Shown in pieces: positions 7,741-15,879 of a stretch of DNA of 64,000 bases. This DNA is from Sphingomonas arvum (GTDB lineage Bacteria; Pseudomonadota; Alphaproteobacteria; Sphingomonadales; Sphingomonadaceae): assembly GCF_026013565.1 (NCBI RefSeq), contig NZ_JAPDOB010000002.1:992001-1056000 (forward strand). The letters are read 5' to 3'. The translations under genes and the position numbers were made by a program. Below the pieces are notes generated by a model. It saw only the letters and a list, made by a program, of their open reading frames with translations, ran no database searches and was not told the DNA's origin. Positions within the stretch are counted from its first letter, which is position 1. Each line of letters starts with the position of its first letter.

Positions 7741-9333
7741 GTGACGTACGACGCGATCATCATCGGTGCCGGCCACAACGGCCTCGTCTGCAGCTTCTAT
7801 CTCGCGCGGAAGGGGCTCAAGGTTGCGCTGCTGGAGCGCCAGGGCACCGTCGGCGGCGCCGCGGTCACCGACGAGTTCCTGCCCGGCTTCCGCAACTCCG
7901 CCGCCAGCTACACCGTCAGCCTGCTCCAGCCCAAGGTCATCCGCGACATGGCGCTGGAGCGGCACGGCCTGAAGGTCGTCCTGCGCCGACAGGACAACTT
8001 CCTCCCGGCCGACCACGGCTACCTCCTCGCAGGCCGCGACGGCCTGACCCGGCGCGAGCTCGTGCGCCACCATGCCGCCGACGGTGAAGCCTACGACCGC
8101 TATCTGGTCGAGCTCGACACGGTGGTTCCGCTGATCCGCAAGTGGCTGCTCAGGAGCCCGCCCGAGGTCGGCGCCGGAGTCCGCGGCCTGCCGGCGCTGC
8201 TCAGCCTGGCGGGCGACCTCAAGGGCCTCTCCGCCGACGAGGTCCGCACCCTCCACGACTTCGCCACCCGCTCGGCCGGCGACATCCTCGACCGCCACTT
8301 CAAGGATGACCTCGCCAAGGCGTTGTTCGGCTTCGACGGCGTGGTCGGCAACTTCGCGTCGCCCTACACGCCCGGCACCGCCTACGTTCTGCTCCACCAC
8401 CTGTTCGGCGAAGCGGCCGGCGTGCCGGGCGCATGGGGGCACGCGATCGGCGGGATGGGCGCGATCACCCAGGCCATGGCCGCCGCGGCACGCGAGGCCG
8501 GCGTCGACATCGTCCTCAACACTCCGGTCGAGGAAGTCATCGTCGAGCGGGGCAGGGTGGCCGGCGTGGTTGCCGGCGGCCGCACCTGGCGCGCGCCGCA
8601 GGTCGCCGCGGGCGTCAACCCGCGCCTGCTGTTCGAACGGCTGGTCCCGAGCGCCGCCGTTCCGCCCGCCGCCGAGCGCCACTTCCGCCATTGGGCATGC
8701 GAGAGCGCCACCTTCCGCATGAACGTGGCCCTGTCCGAACTGCCCCGCTTTACCGTCCTGCCCGAAGCCGGCGACCACCTCACCGGCGGGATCATCATCG
8801 CGCCCAGCCTCGACTACATGGACCGCGCCTACCTCGACGCCCGCCGCGACGGCTGGTCGGCCCAGCCGATCGTGGAGATGCTCATCCCGTCGACCCTCGA
8901 CTCGAGCCTCGCTCCCGATGGCAGGCACGTCGCCAGCCTGTTCTGCCAGCACTTCCGCTACCAGCTTCCGGATGGGCGCAGCTGGGACAAGGTCCGCGAC
9001 CGAGTTGCCGACCAGGTCATCGCCACCGTCGACGCGCACGCGCCCGGCTTCGCCGCCAGCGTGATCGGCCGCCAGATCCACTCGCCGCTCGATCTCGAGC
9101 GCCGCTTCGGCCTCATCGGCGGCGATATCTTCCACGGCAAGATGGGATTGGACCAGCTGTTCAGCGCACGGCCGATGATCGGCGCCGCCGACTATCGCAT
9201 GCCGCTACCCGGTTTGTACCTGTGCGGCTCCGGCGCGCATCCCGGCGGCGGGGTCACCGGCGCCCCCGGGCACAACGCCGCCCGCGCCATCCTCGCCGAC
9301 CGCAAGCCCTGGCGCCGCTCCCGCCTGTCCTGA
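7741..9333 (+). CDS. NAD(P)/FAD-dependent oxidoreductase, PYROXD2/phytoene-desaturase-like
   Basis: A 530-residue flavoprotein of the phytoene desaturase/PYROXD2 superfamily. The N-terminus carries the dinucleotide-binding motif IIIGAGHNGLVCSFYLARKG (residues 6-25) and the conserved VGGAAVTDEFLPGFRNSAAS. The C-terminus has the family's FAD-contact segment LPGLYLCGSGAHPGGGVTGAPGHNAA. Substrate is not evident and no carotenoid genes are nearby. Start is GTG at 7741 with GCGAGG upstream. The last two residues and the TGA stop fall inside the first copy of a tandem repeat (9324-9474), so the C-terminus appears to be repeat-derived. Confidence 0.87.
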   Translation: MTYDAIIIGAGHNGLVCSFYLARKGLKVALLERQGTVGGAAVTDEFLPGFRNSAASYTVSLLQPKVIRDMALERHGLKVVLRRQDNFLPADHGYLLAGRDGLTRRELVRHHAADGEAYDRYLVELDTVVPLIRKWLLRSPPEVGAGVRGLPALLSLAGDLKGLSADEVRTLHDFATRSAGDILDRHFKDDLAKALFGFDGVVGNFASPYTPGTAYVLLHHLFGEAAGVPGAWGHAIGGMGAITQAMAAAAREAGVDIVLNTPVEEVIVERGRVAGVVAGGRTWRAPQVAAGVNPRLLFERLVPSAAVPPAAERHFRHWACESATFRMNVALSELPRFTVLPEAGDHLTGGIIIAPSLDYMDRAYLDARRDGWSAQPIVEMLIPSTLDSSLAPDGRHVASLFCQHFRYQLPDGRSWDKVRDRVADQVIATVDAHAPGFAASVIGRQIHSPLDLERRFGLIGGDIFHGKMGLDQLFSARPMIGAADYRMPLPGLYLCGSGAHPGGGVTGAPGHNAARAILADRKPWRRSRLS

Positions 9334-9474
9334 GCGGAGCGCAAAGCGCGCAGTCGAAGGGTCCGTCCTGACCGAGGCGCAAGGCGGCAGTCGCAGGGCC
9401 TGTCCTGAGCGAAGCGCAAAGCGCGCAGTCGAAGGGCCTGTCCTGAGCGGAGCGCAAAGCGCGCAGTCGAAGGG
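9324..9474. repeat. Four tandem copies of a 37-38 bp element
   Basis: Copies span 9324-9361, 9362-9398, 9399-9436 and 9437-9474. Copies 1 and 4 are identical over 38 bases, beginning cctgtcctgagcggagcgca and ending gcgcgcagtcgaaggg. Copy 3 differs at one base, while copy 2 is diverged and one base shorter. Copy 1 contains the stop codon of the upstream oxidoreductase. The motif (CCTTCGAC...TCAGGACAGG on the minus strand) resembles dispersed intergenic elements I associate with sphingomonad genomes. No transposase is present. All reading frames across it give low-information repetitive peptides, so I do not call a gene. Confidence 0.9.
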
Positions 9475-9501
9475 CGCTCCCCAATGCGCTAAGCGCGCCT
9501 C

Positions 9502-10653
9502 ATGACCAAACCCCTCCAAGGCATCCGCGTCCTCGACCTCTCCCGAGTCCTCGCCGGCCCCTGGTGCACGCAGCTCCTCGCCGACCTAGGCGCTGACGTC
9601 ATCAAGATCGAGCGGCCGGACGTGGGCGACGACACTCGCCACTGGGGCCCGCCCTGGCATGGCGACGGCGAGACCCAAGTCGCCGCCTATTTCCTCAGCT
9701 GCAACCGCGGCAAGCGTTCGGCCGCCATCGACTTCTCCCAACCGGACGGCGCCGACATCGTCCGCCGTCTGGCCGACACCTGTGATGTCGTGGTCGAAAA
9801 CTTCAAGGTCGGCGGCCTCGCCAAGTTCGGCCTCGACGCCGCTACCTTACGCGCCCGCAACCCGCGCCTCGTCTACGCCAGCATCACCGGCTTCGGGCAG
9901 GACGGCCCCTACGCCGAGCGTGCCGGCTACGACTACATCATCCAGGGCCTGAGCGGCCTGATGAGCATCACCGGACTGCCCGATGGCGAGCCCGGTGGCG
10001 GGCCGATGCGGGTCGGGGTTGCCGTGGTTGACCTGTTCACCGGCATGTACACCGCCAACGCCATCCTCGCCGCCCTGGTCCGCCGCGGGGTGACGGGGGA
10101 GGGGGCGACCATCGACAGCGCCCTGTTCGACGTCAGCCTGGCCGTCCTCGCCAACCAGGCCAGCAACTACCTCGTCAGCGGCGCCGACCCGGGCCGAACC
10201 GGCGCCGGCCACCCGAACCTGGTGCCCTACCAGCCCTTCCGGACGGCCGACAAACCGCTGATCATCGCCGTCGGCAACGACCGCCAGTTCGCCCGCCTGG
10301 CGGAGATTGTCGGTGCGCCGGAGTGGGCCACGGACGAGCGCTTCGCCACCAACGCCGCCCGCGTCGCCCATCGCGCGGAGCTCGTCCCCTTGCTCCAGGC
10401 CCGCCTCGCCCAACGCTCCGCCGCTGCCTGGACCGAAGCGCTCGACGCCGCCGGCATCCCGGCCGGCCCGATCAACACGATCAGCCAGGCCCTCAGCGAC
10501 CCGCAAGCCGCCCACCGCCAGCTGGTCCGCGACATGGACCGCTTCCGCCTCGTCACCTCACCCCTGCGCCTCGATGGCGCGCCCACCACCACCGACCGCC
10601 CGCCACCCCGCCTGGGCGAGCATACGGGTGAGGTGCTGGCGGACTTGGGCTGA
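9502..10653 (+). CDS. CaiB/BaiF family (class III) CoA-transferase
   Basis: Transfers CoA between carboxylic acids via an aspartyl-anhydride mechanism. The 383-residue protein has the family opening LQGIRVLDLSRVLAGPWCTQLLADLGADVIKIE, the CNRGKRS segment, and ASITGFGQDGPYAERAGYD, where Asp144 is the likely catalytic aspartate. The C-terminal half matches the usual GHPNLVPYQPF / AGIPAGPINT pattern. The acyl donor and acceptor cannot be told; it lies 28 bases after the repeat array and overlaps the next gene by one base (TGATG). Confidence 0.9.
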   Translation: MTKPLQGIRVLDLSRVLAGPWCTQLLADLGADVIKIERPDVGDDTRHWGPPWHGDGETQVAAYFLSCNRGKRSAAIDFSQPDGADIVRRLADTCDVVVENFKVGGLAKFGLDAATLRARNPRLVYASITGFGQDGPYAERAGYDYIIQGLSGLMSITGLPDGEPGGGPMRVGVAVVDLFTGMYTANAILAALVRRGVTGEGATIDSALFDVSLAVLANQASNYLVSGADPGRTGAGHPNLVPYQPFRTADKPLIIAVGNDRQFARLAEIVGAPEWATDERFATNAARVAHRAELVPLLQARLAQRSAAAWTEALDAAGIPAGPINTISQALSDPQAAHRQLVRDMDRFRLVTSPLRLDGAPTTTDRPPPRLGEHTGEVLADLG

Positions 10654-11243
10654 TGGGCATGGCCGAAGAGCACAAAGGGCTGCCGATCATCGCCTTTCCC
10701 TCGCTGAGCGCCCTCGAAGACTGGCTTGCGGCCCAGCCGGCCAACTCACCCGGGCTGTGGATCAAGCTTGCCAAGGCAGGTTTAGAAGTGGCCAGCGTGT
10801 CCAAGTCGGACGCAATCGACGCCGCGCTGTGCCACGGCTGGATAGACGGCCAACTTGACAAGTACGACAGCTCATACTGGCTTGTTCGCTTCACCCCGCG
10901 GAGCAAGCGCAGCAAGTGGTCGCAGGTCAATCGTACCCGTGCAGGCGAGTTGATCGAGGCTGGGCGTATGCGGCCCTCCGGCCTGGCGCAAATAGAAGCG
11001 GCGAGAAACGACGGCCGCTGGGAAGCGGCTTACGCGCCTGCCAGCACCGCCGAGATCCCGGCGGACCTGCAGGCCGCGCTCGACCGGAGCCCGACGGCCG
11101 CAGCTTTCTTCGCCACGCTTGGCGGCGCCAACCGCTATGCCATCCTGTATCGCATCGGATCAGTGAAGAAGGCGGAGACCCGCGCCCGCAAGATCGCCGA
11201 TTTCGTCGCCATGCTGGAGCGCCACGAGACGGTCCACGGGTAA
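10653..11243 (+). CDS. YdeI/OmpD-associated family protein
   Basis: A 196-residue cytosolic protein of the YdeI family, whose molecular function is not established. Recognised by LWIKLAKAGLE, ALCHGWIDGQLDKYDSSYW, VRFTPRSKRSKWSQVNR and the C-terminal NRYAILYRIGSVKKAETRARKI. ATG 10653 overlaps the CoA-transferase stop by one base; ATG 10659 (MAEEHKG) is an alternative. Probably co-transcribed with the CoA-transferase, without an obvious functional link. Confidence 0.85.
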   Translation: MGMAEEHKGLPIIAFPSLSALEDWLAAQPANSPGLWIKLAKAGLEVASVSKSDAIDAALCHGWIDGQLDKYDSSYWLVRFTPRSKRSKWSQVNRTRAGELIEAGRMRPSGLAQIEAARNDGRWEAAYAPASTAEIPADLQAALDRSPTAAAFFATLGGANRYAILYRIGSVKKAETRARKIADFVAMLERHETVHG

Positions 11244-11322
11244 GCGCACCATCGCAAGCCTTGCACAACAGGACTGCGCCTGCTCCGCCTTTTCTCAAGT
11301 GCGGTGGACCGAACCGCAACAT

Positions 11323-11336
11323 CTTGTGCGCACAAG
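11323..11336. other. Perfect 14-bp palindrome between convergent genes
   Basis: The sequence CTTGTGCGCACAAG is perfectly self-complementary. It lies in the 149-base gap between two converging genes (11244-11392), so it is neither upstream of a gene nor, lacking a loop and T-run, a normal terminator. A short CTAAAGTTTAG near-palindrome follows at about 11347-11357. I see no coding sequence or RNA gene in this gap. Confidence 0.4.
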
Positions 11337-11392
11337 TATGGCTGCACTAAAGTTTAGGTGTCGCCTTTGTAGCCCTCCAGGCTGATCGGCGG

Positions 11393-12127
11393 TTAGGCGG
11401 GTCCGTCCTCGCCGCCGTACTTGGACGTGATAAATCGCCCCTGTGTCTGAAACGCGTCCATGTCCCGCTTGGCCAACCGCTCGTTGACCTCGCCCAGCGC
11501 CGACCGGCTTGCCTCCAGTCCCTCAACCAGCCGCTGGTCCACGGTCTTGCCTTCCGCATCCGCCTCGGCCCGGTACGCCGTCGGCACGTTGGCATAGCGC
11601 TCGATCAACCCGGGCAGGTGGACGCTCATCAACCGCCGGGCGTCCTGCGCGTCGGGGTCAAGGGTGTCGACCCGCTCCAGCGTCTGCTTGAGTGTCCCCA
11701 GCTGCTCGCTGATCCCGTCGACCACGGTCTGCGCCGGGGCGGGCAGGGCGCGGCGGCTCTTGTAGAGAAAGCTGTCGAACCGCTGCACCATCTCGCCATT
11801 GGGCAGGTCGGTTGGTACCGTCGGCGCCGCTACCTCTTGCAGCACATCGTGGAAGAACAGCATGGCGGCGATCCCGCCGGCCAGCGCGACCGCCGCCACG
11901 AAGCCCATGATCCCGATCGGCACGAACAGACCGACCAGGATGGTCAGGACGCTGACCACCAGCACCACCAGCGCCGCCTTGCTGAGCGCTCGCCCATAGG
12001 TTGCCAGCGACCGCTGCCGTTGCCGGCGGGCCTGCGTGGCGACCGGGCCTTGCTTCTCGTCGACCACCGCCATGACCCGGTCGAACCGGGCTAGCGCGCG
12101 CCCGACCTTGTCGTCGACCTCGCTCAC
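11393..12127 (-). CDS. Membrane protein of unknown function, encoded with TelA
   Basis: A 244-residue protein with a charged cytosolic N-terminus (about 1-48), two adjacent hydrophobic segments at roughly 49-70 and 73-93, and a long soluble, helix-prone C-terminal part. No catalytic motif is recognisable. Genes of the XpaC type (5-bromo-4-chloroindolyl phosphate hydrolysis family) are often found beside TelA, and this protein has a compatible topology and position, but I cannot confirm membership. GTG start at 12127 overlaps the telA stop (GTGA), so translation is probably coupled. Confidence 0.75.
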   Translation of the reverse strand: MSEVDDKVGRALARFDRVMAVVDEKQGPVATQARRQRQRSLATYGRALSKAALVVLVVSVLTILVGLFVPIGIMGFVAAVALAGGIAAMLFFHDVLQEVAAPTVPTDLPNGEMVQRFDSFLYKSRRALPAPAQTVVDGISEQLGTLKQTLERVDTLDPDAQDARRLMSVHLPGLIERYANVPTAYRAEADAEGKTVDQRLVEGLEASRSALGEVNERLAKRDMDAFQTQGRFITSKYGGEDGPA

Positions 12128-13329
12128 TGCACCTCAAGCGGCGATAGCGGGGAGGGCCCGTCCAGCCGGTTCTGCTGCGCGCCTTCGGCCCGCGCGATAT
12201 AGCCCCGCGACTTCTCCACCTCGTTGCCTAGCGTGTTCACCGTCTGCTTCATGTTCTCGAGCGCCTTGATCTTGAACGCGTCGATCGAGTCCATGGTGTC
12301 ATAGATGTTCTGGAACGCCCGCTGCAGCGTTTCCAGCGGAATGGTCGAGCTCGCCGCCTGCTCGTGGATCGCGGCCGACTGCGTCTTCAGCATCGACCCG
12401 GTCGAGTCGATCATGTTCGCGGTGGTCGTGTTCAGCGCCCCGATCTGCTCCAGCACCAGCCGCTGGTTGGTCAGCGCCTGCGCCACCGTCACGGCCGTCC
12501 GCAAGGCCGACACGGTCGTGGTCGAGGCCCGATCGACGCCCTTCACCAGCTCGACATTGTTCTTCTTGACGAGGTCCAGCGCCAGGTAGCCCTGCACCGT
12601 CACCGCCATCTGCGTCAGCAGGTCGGTCGTCCGCTGCCGCGTGTAGAACAGCGCCGTTTCACGGATCGCCTTGGCCTTGGCCGGCTCCGTCGCGTCCAGT
12701 TCGTTCGCCTTGTCCTCCAGCTTGGCGTCCAGCGCCTTGGATATGTGGATCATCTGCTCCAGCCGGTGCATGGTCTTCCACAGGTTGGCGCGCTCGGTGT
12801 CGATCGCAGCATTGTCCATCAGCAGCTCGTCCTTGCCGGACTGCAGCCGGCTGAGGATCTGCGCAATGTGGGTCTGGCTGCTCTGGTACTGCCGGAAATA
12901 GTTGCCGATCTTGTTGCCGAACGGGATGATCCCGAACAGCTTGCGGGCCGGGTTCATTGCTCCGTTCCGCTTGGGGTCGAGCGCCTCCACGGTGCGGCGA
13001 AGCTCCGTCAGGTCCGCCCCGATGCCCGTGTCGCTGTCGATCGCCTTGACCGGCCGGTCGAGGAACCGGTTGGACGCGCCGGCGGCTTCCGCGATCTCCT
13101 TGCGGCCCATGGCGGTCAGCTGGTCGACCTTCTTGCCGAAGTCCGGGCTGTTCGCGTCCAGCGCCACCAACTCACCGACGAACTGGTCGACCTTGCTTTC
13201 CAGCTGGCTCTGCTCGCCGTCCTTCAGCGGAACGAGCCCGGCGGCCTCCTGCGGCACCACCGGCTGCAGCACTTCGGGCGGGTCCAGCTTCAGCTTGGTC
13301 TCGGTGCCTTGGGTCGCGGTGGTCGCCAT
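12124..13329 (-). CDS. Toxic anion resistance protein, TelA/KlaA family
   Basis: A 401-residue cytosolic protein of the TelA family, named after plasmid tellurite-resistance loci; the biochemical role is unknown. Recognised from the long helical core with segments such as NPARKLFGIIPFGNKIGNYFRQYQSSQTHI, ERANLWKTMHRLEQMI and LALDLVKKNNVELVKGVDRA. The start is the ATG at 13329 (MATTATQGTETKLKL); the frame is open to 13419 but the extra residues are unlike the family and contain an inverted repeat at the DNA level. It is followed by a two-TM partner. No terC/terD genes occur nearby, so a tellurite role is not implied. Confidence 0.88.
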   Translation of the reverse strand: MATTATQGTETKLKLDPPEVLQPVVPQEAAGLVPLKDGEQSQLESKVDQFVGELVALDANSPDFGKKVDQLTAMGRKEIAEAAGASNRFLDRPVKAIDSDTGIGADLTELRRTVEALDPKRNGAMNPARKLFGIIPFGNKIGNYFRQYQSSQTHIAQILSRLQSGKDELLMDNAAIDTERANLWKTMHRLEQMIHISKALDAKLEDKANELDATEPAKAKAIRETALFYTRQRTTDLLTQMAVTVQGYLALDLVKKNNVELVKGVDRASTTTVSALRTAVTVAQALTNQRLVLEQIGALNTTTANMIDSTGSMLKTQSAAIHEQAASSTIPLETLQRAFQNIYDTMDSIDAFKIKALENMKQTVNTLGNEVEKSRGYIARAEGAQQNRLDGPSPLSPLEVQ

Positions 13330-13396
13330 TCCTGTTGTTCCTCGCCGGGTGCTCTCGTCAGCATGGCCAGTGGCCCGGGCCAACGCAAGCCGATAG

Positions 13397-13420
13397 GGTG
13401 TATTGTAGAAACCATACACC
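13397..13420. promoter_or_regulatory. Inverted repeat GGTGTAT-N10-ATACACC between telA and the tad genes
   Basis: Two perfect 7-base arms (13397-13403 and 13414-13420) separated by 10 bases lie in the 228-base divergent region between telA and the first pseudopilin gene. Arm spacing of about 17 bases between centres suits a dimeric regulator. It lies about 68 bases upstream of the telA start and about 138 bases upstream of the tad start. Regulator unknown. Confidence 0.4.
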
Positions 13421-13460
13421 TTGGCTTCAAGACCCGGCTCAGGACTCGGCTGAGGAACCG

Positions 13461-13468
13461 TTAACCAT
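13461..13468 (+). promoter_or_regulatory. TTAACCAT, possible CtrA half-site upstream of the tad genes
   Basis: TTAACCAT matches the CtrA half-site known from Caulobacter and relatives, where CtrA activates pilin transcription. It sits 90 bases upstream of the first pseudopilin start. A full TTAA-N7-TTAA is not present, so this is suggestive only. Confidence 0.3.
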
Positions 13469-13557
13469 TCTCTTCAGCACTTTGCTCACCCTGTTGCGGC
13501 TAGCTGTCGCACCAAAGGCGCGTGGAACCGCGAACAGCAAGGGGAGCGAGCTTCCAG

Positions 13558-14838
13558 ATGATGGGCTTTCTGAAACGGTTGCGGCGCAACCAACGCGGCA
13601 ACACCCTGATCCTCACCGCCGCAGCCATGCCGCTACTCATCGGCTCGGCCGGCCTCGCCACCGACACCATCCAGTGGGCCTTATGGAAGCGCCAGCTACA
13701 GAAGGCCGCCGACTCCGCGGCAATCGCCGGCGTGTATGCCAGGATGGCAGGCCAGGATGCGACGGCAGCCGTCAACTACGACGTGGGCTACCCCAGCCAA
13801 CCCGCAACGGGACCAAACAATAACCGCACCGGCTACACGCTGCTTAATGCGCCGGCCGTGAACACCGCACTTCCGACCACGGCCGACTACATCAACCCGG
13901 TCCAGGTAACGCTGAAGATGGAGCACACGCTTCCATTCAGCTCCATGTTCCTGACGACCACCCCCACGATCACGGCCAGCGCAACGGCAGCGGCCATCGA
14001 GACCGCAGAATATTGCGTCACCGGCCTGGTGAACACCAACGCCACCGGCATCACCGTCGGCGGCACGGTGAAGGTCAACCTCAAGTGCCCGATGATCACC
14101 AACTCGACGTCGATGGACGCGGCCGTCGCTTTTGGTAATTCAAAGGTGACGACCACCGCAGTAGCCGCGGTGGGCGGCCTGGATACGACGGACAATTGGG
14201 GCGCGGGCACCACGCTTCTGCCGTTCACCACAGCTCAGCCGGACCCATTTGCGGATGTTAATCCGCCGGCGATCCCGTCTGACTGTAACAAGCCGTTCGA
14301 CGACAAGCCAGGCGACGATCAAACGTGGCCCGCGACGCGACCCGCAAGCGGCATAGTCTGCGTGACGAATTGGACCAGTCAGGGGACGGTGAACCTTCAG
14401 TCCGATACCACATACATCATCACCGGGAACATGAACGTGAACAGCAAGGCGGTCGTTAACTGCGCCCGCTGCACATTCGTTATGACGAACAGCACGCCGT
14501 CGGAGACTGGAACAGTCGACCTGAATGGTGGAGCGACGATGAACCTCACGTCCCCCGCGACTGGCCCGTATCAAGGCATCCTATTCTACTCGGATCGAGG
14601 TGCCAGCACTTCGAAGACAAGCAAGATCAACGGAGGCAGCAGTTCCATCTTCCAGGGCGCATTCTACTTCCCGCACCAGCAGCTAGAATACACCGGTAAC
14701 TCAACTGTCAGCTACGAATGCGTGAAGCTCGTCGCATGGACGCTCAAGTTCATGGGCAATGCGGATTTGGAGAATACGTGCCCGAAGGACTTGTACGGCG
14801 ATCGCTTTAAGGGGCGGCAAGTCCGCTTGGTGGCGTGA
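13558..14838 (+). CDS. TadG-like pilus-assembly protein
   Basis: A 426-residue protein with the TadG/TadE N-terminal signature: a short basic leader, RRNQRGNTLILTAAAMPLLI, one TM segment (about 14-36) and the following KAADSAAIAG stretch typical of 'Flp pilus-assembly TadG-like, N-terminal' proteins. The exported C-terminal part is Thr/Asn/Gly-rich with short repeating beta-like strands (for example TVDLNGGATMNLTSPATGP), suggesting a beta-solenoid. The start is ATG 13558, with a GGGGAG ribosome binding site upstream. The stop overlaps the next gene. The second half looks less GC-rich than neighbouring genes. No tad ATPase, secretin or prepilin peptidase genes are in view. Confidence 0.82.
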   Translation: MMGFLKRLRRNQRGNTLILTAAAMPLLIGSAGLATDTIQWALWKRQLQKAADSAAIAGVYARMAGQDATAAVNYDVGYPSQPATGPNNNRTGYTLLNAPAVNTALPTTADYINPVQVTLKMEHTLPFSSMFLTTTPTITASATAAAIETAEYCVTGLVNTNATGITVGGTVKVNLKCPMITNSTSMDAAVAFGNSKVTTTAVAAVGGLDTTDNWGAGTTLLPFTTAQPDPFADVNPPAIPSDCNKPFDDKPGDDQTWPATRPASGIVCVTNWTSQGTVNLQSDTTYIITGNMNVNSKAVVNCARCTFVMTNSTPSETGTVDLNGGATMNLTSPATGPYQGILFYSDRGASTSKTSKINGGSSSIFQGAFYFPHQQLEYTGNSTVSYECVKLVAWTLKFMGNADLENTCPKDLYGDRFKGRQVRLVA

Positions 14839-15326
14839 TGGCTGTGCGACCCATGCTTGCTCGCTTGAAGGGCGACCAGCGCGGCACGGCCGTGATGGAA
14901 CTCGGCCTGGCGATTCCGATCGTATTCGTCCTGCTCCTTGGTTTGATCGACATCGCCCGCGGCTACTCAATCAAGCTTCAGCTTGAACAAGTTGCGCAGC
15001 GCGCCATCGAAAAGGTGATGAACGGTCAGGCCGACCGCTCGACCATTGCTGCAATCAAGACTGAGGCCGCCACGGCAGCGGATGTGCCCGAAACGAGCGT
15101 GACCACGTCGGCCTGGCTCGAGTGTCGCACTGGCACGGGCACTCCGACCTTCTACTACTACCCGAACGAGCAAGACCAGATGTGCGGCTCCGGACAAACC
15201 TATCGGCGCTACCTTCGAGTATCGATCAACAAGACCTTCTCTCCGATCTTCGATTTCCGCTGGGCAGGAACGGACGCCAACGGCAACTACACGATCCAGG
15301 GTGCCACCTCGGTGAGGACGCAATGA
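14838..15326 (+). CDS. TadE/TadG-like pseudopilin
   Basis: A 162-residue TadE-like protein. After a short basic leader come RGTAVMELGLAIPIVFVLLLGLIDIARGY, the classic TadE hydrophobic segment with Glu22 in the +5-like position, then an exported domain with two Cys residues (LECRTG and DQMCGSG) that may form a disulfide. ATG 14838 overlaps the previous gene's TGA by one base; a GTG at 14835 is a less likely alternative. Its stop overlaps the next start as ATGA, so all three pseudopilin genes form one tight operon. Confidence 0.83.
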   Translation: MAVRPMLARLKGDQRGTAVMELGLAIPIVFVLLLGLIDIARGYSIKLQLEQVAQRAIEKVMNGQADRSTIAAIKTEAATAADVPETSVTTSAWLECRTGTGTPTFYYYPNEQDQMCGSGQTYRRYLRVSINKTFSPIFDFRWAGTDANGNYTIQGATSVRTQ

Positions 15327-15832
15327 CCAAGCGCAAGCTCCTGCAGGGTCAGCTGATCCACCACGAGGACGGTGCCGCCGCGGTGGAGTTCGCATTCGCG
15401 CTGCCCATCCTGATCATGTTTATCTGGGGTATCGCACAGTTCGGCATGATCCTCGCGGCCGACGCCGGCATGCAGCACGCGCTCGGCGAAGGCGCCCGCA
15501 TGGCAACGCTCTGGCCTCAGCCGACGAACGCCGCCGTTAAGCAGCGCATTCAGGACAATGTCTTCGGCAACTTCCTCGGCAGCTATACGGTGAGCGATCC
15601 GGTTGCGAGCACCAGCACGGCAGTGAACAACCAGTACGTCGACTTGCAGGTAACCTACACGGTGACGCCGGATTTCCTGTTCTGGCAGGGTTCACCAATC
15701 AATTTCGTCCGTAGCAAGAGGGTGTACGTGACCAAGCTTGTGACCGCTAGCTCAACGAGTAGCTGCGGCTCCACTTCAACGGGCGGCACGAGCACGAGCT
15801 GCACCACCAGCCCCAGCACGCCGTCGAGCTGA
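15323..15832 (+). CDS. TadE-like pseudopilin with Ser/Thr/Cys-rich tail
   Basis: A 169-residue TadE-like protein. The N-terminus has EDGAAAVEFAFALPILIMFIWGIAQFG (about residues 15-41), with Glu22 ahead of the TM core as in pseudopilins. The last 28 residues are almost only Ser, Thr, Gly, Pro and two Cys, a probably flexible exposed tail. The ATG at 15323 overlaps the upstream TGA (ATGA); a longer frame open from 15122 lies inside the preceding gene. It is the third member of the operon, and the following 47 bases hold no gene. Confidence 0.83.
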   Translation: MTKRKLLQGQLIHHEDGAAAVEFAFALPILIMFIWGIAQFGMILAADAGMQHALGEGARMATLWPQPTNAAVKQRIQDNVFGNFLGSYTVSDPVASTSTAVNNQYVDLQVTYTVTPDFLFWQGSPINFVRSKRVYVTKLVTASSTSSCGSTSTGGTSTSCTTSPSTPSS

Positions 15833-15879
15833 CGCGCACGGCTCATTGCCGTCGGGGCACTCGAAGATAGGTTGGCTAG

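Noticed and set aside
6262-9135. 957-codon open frame on the minus strand opposite gor and the PYROXD2-like gene
   Set aside because: It is a typical antisense shadow in GC-rich DNA: repetitive acidic/Gly/Val/Arg composition, no recognisable domain, and both genes on the plus strand are clear family members.
9324-9474. CRISPR array
   Set aside because: The repeat copies are directly adjacent without unique spacers, and no cas genes occur.
9192-9519. Minus-strand frames across the tandem repeats giving repeated LCALCAPLRTG-type peptides
   Set aside because: The peptides merely translate the DNA repeat in three frames, with no ribosome binding site or homology; a repeat-protein gene is not supported.
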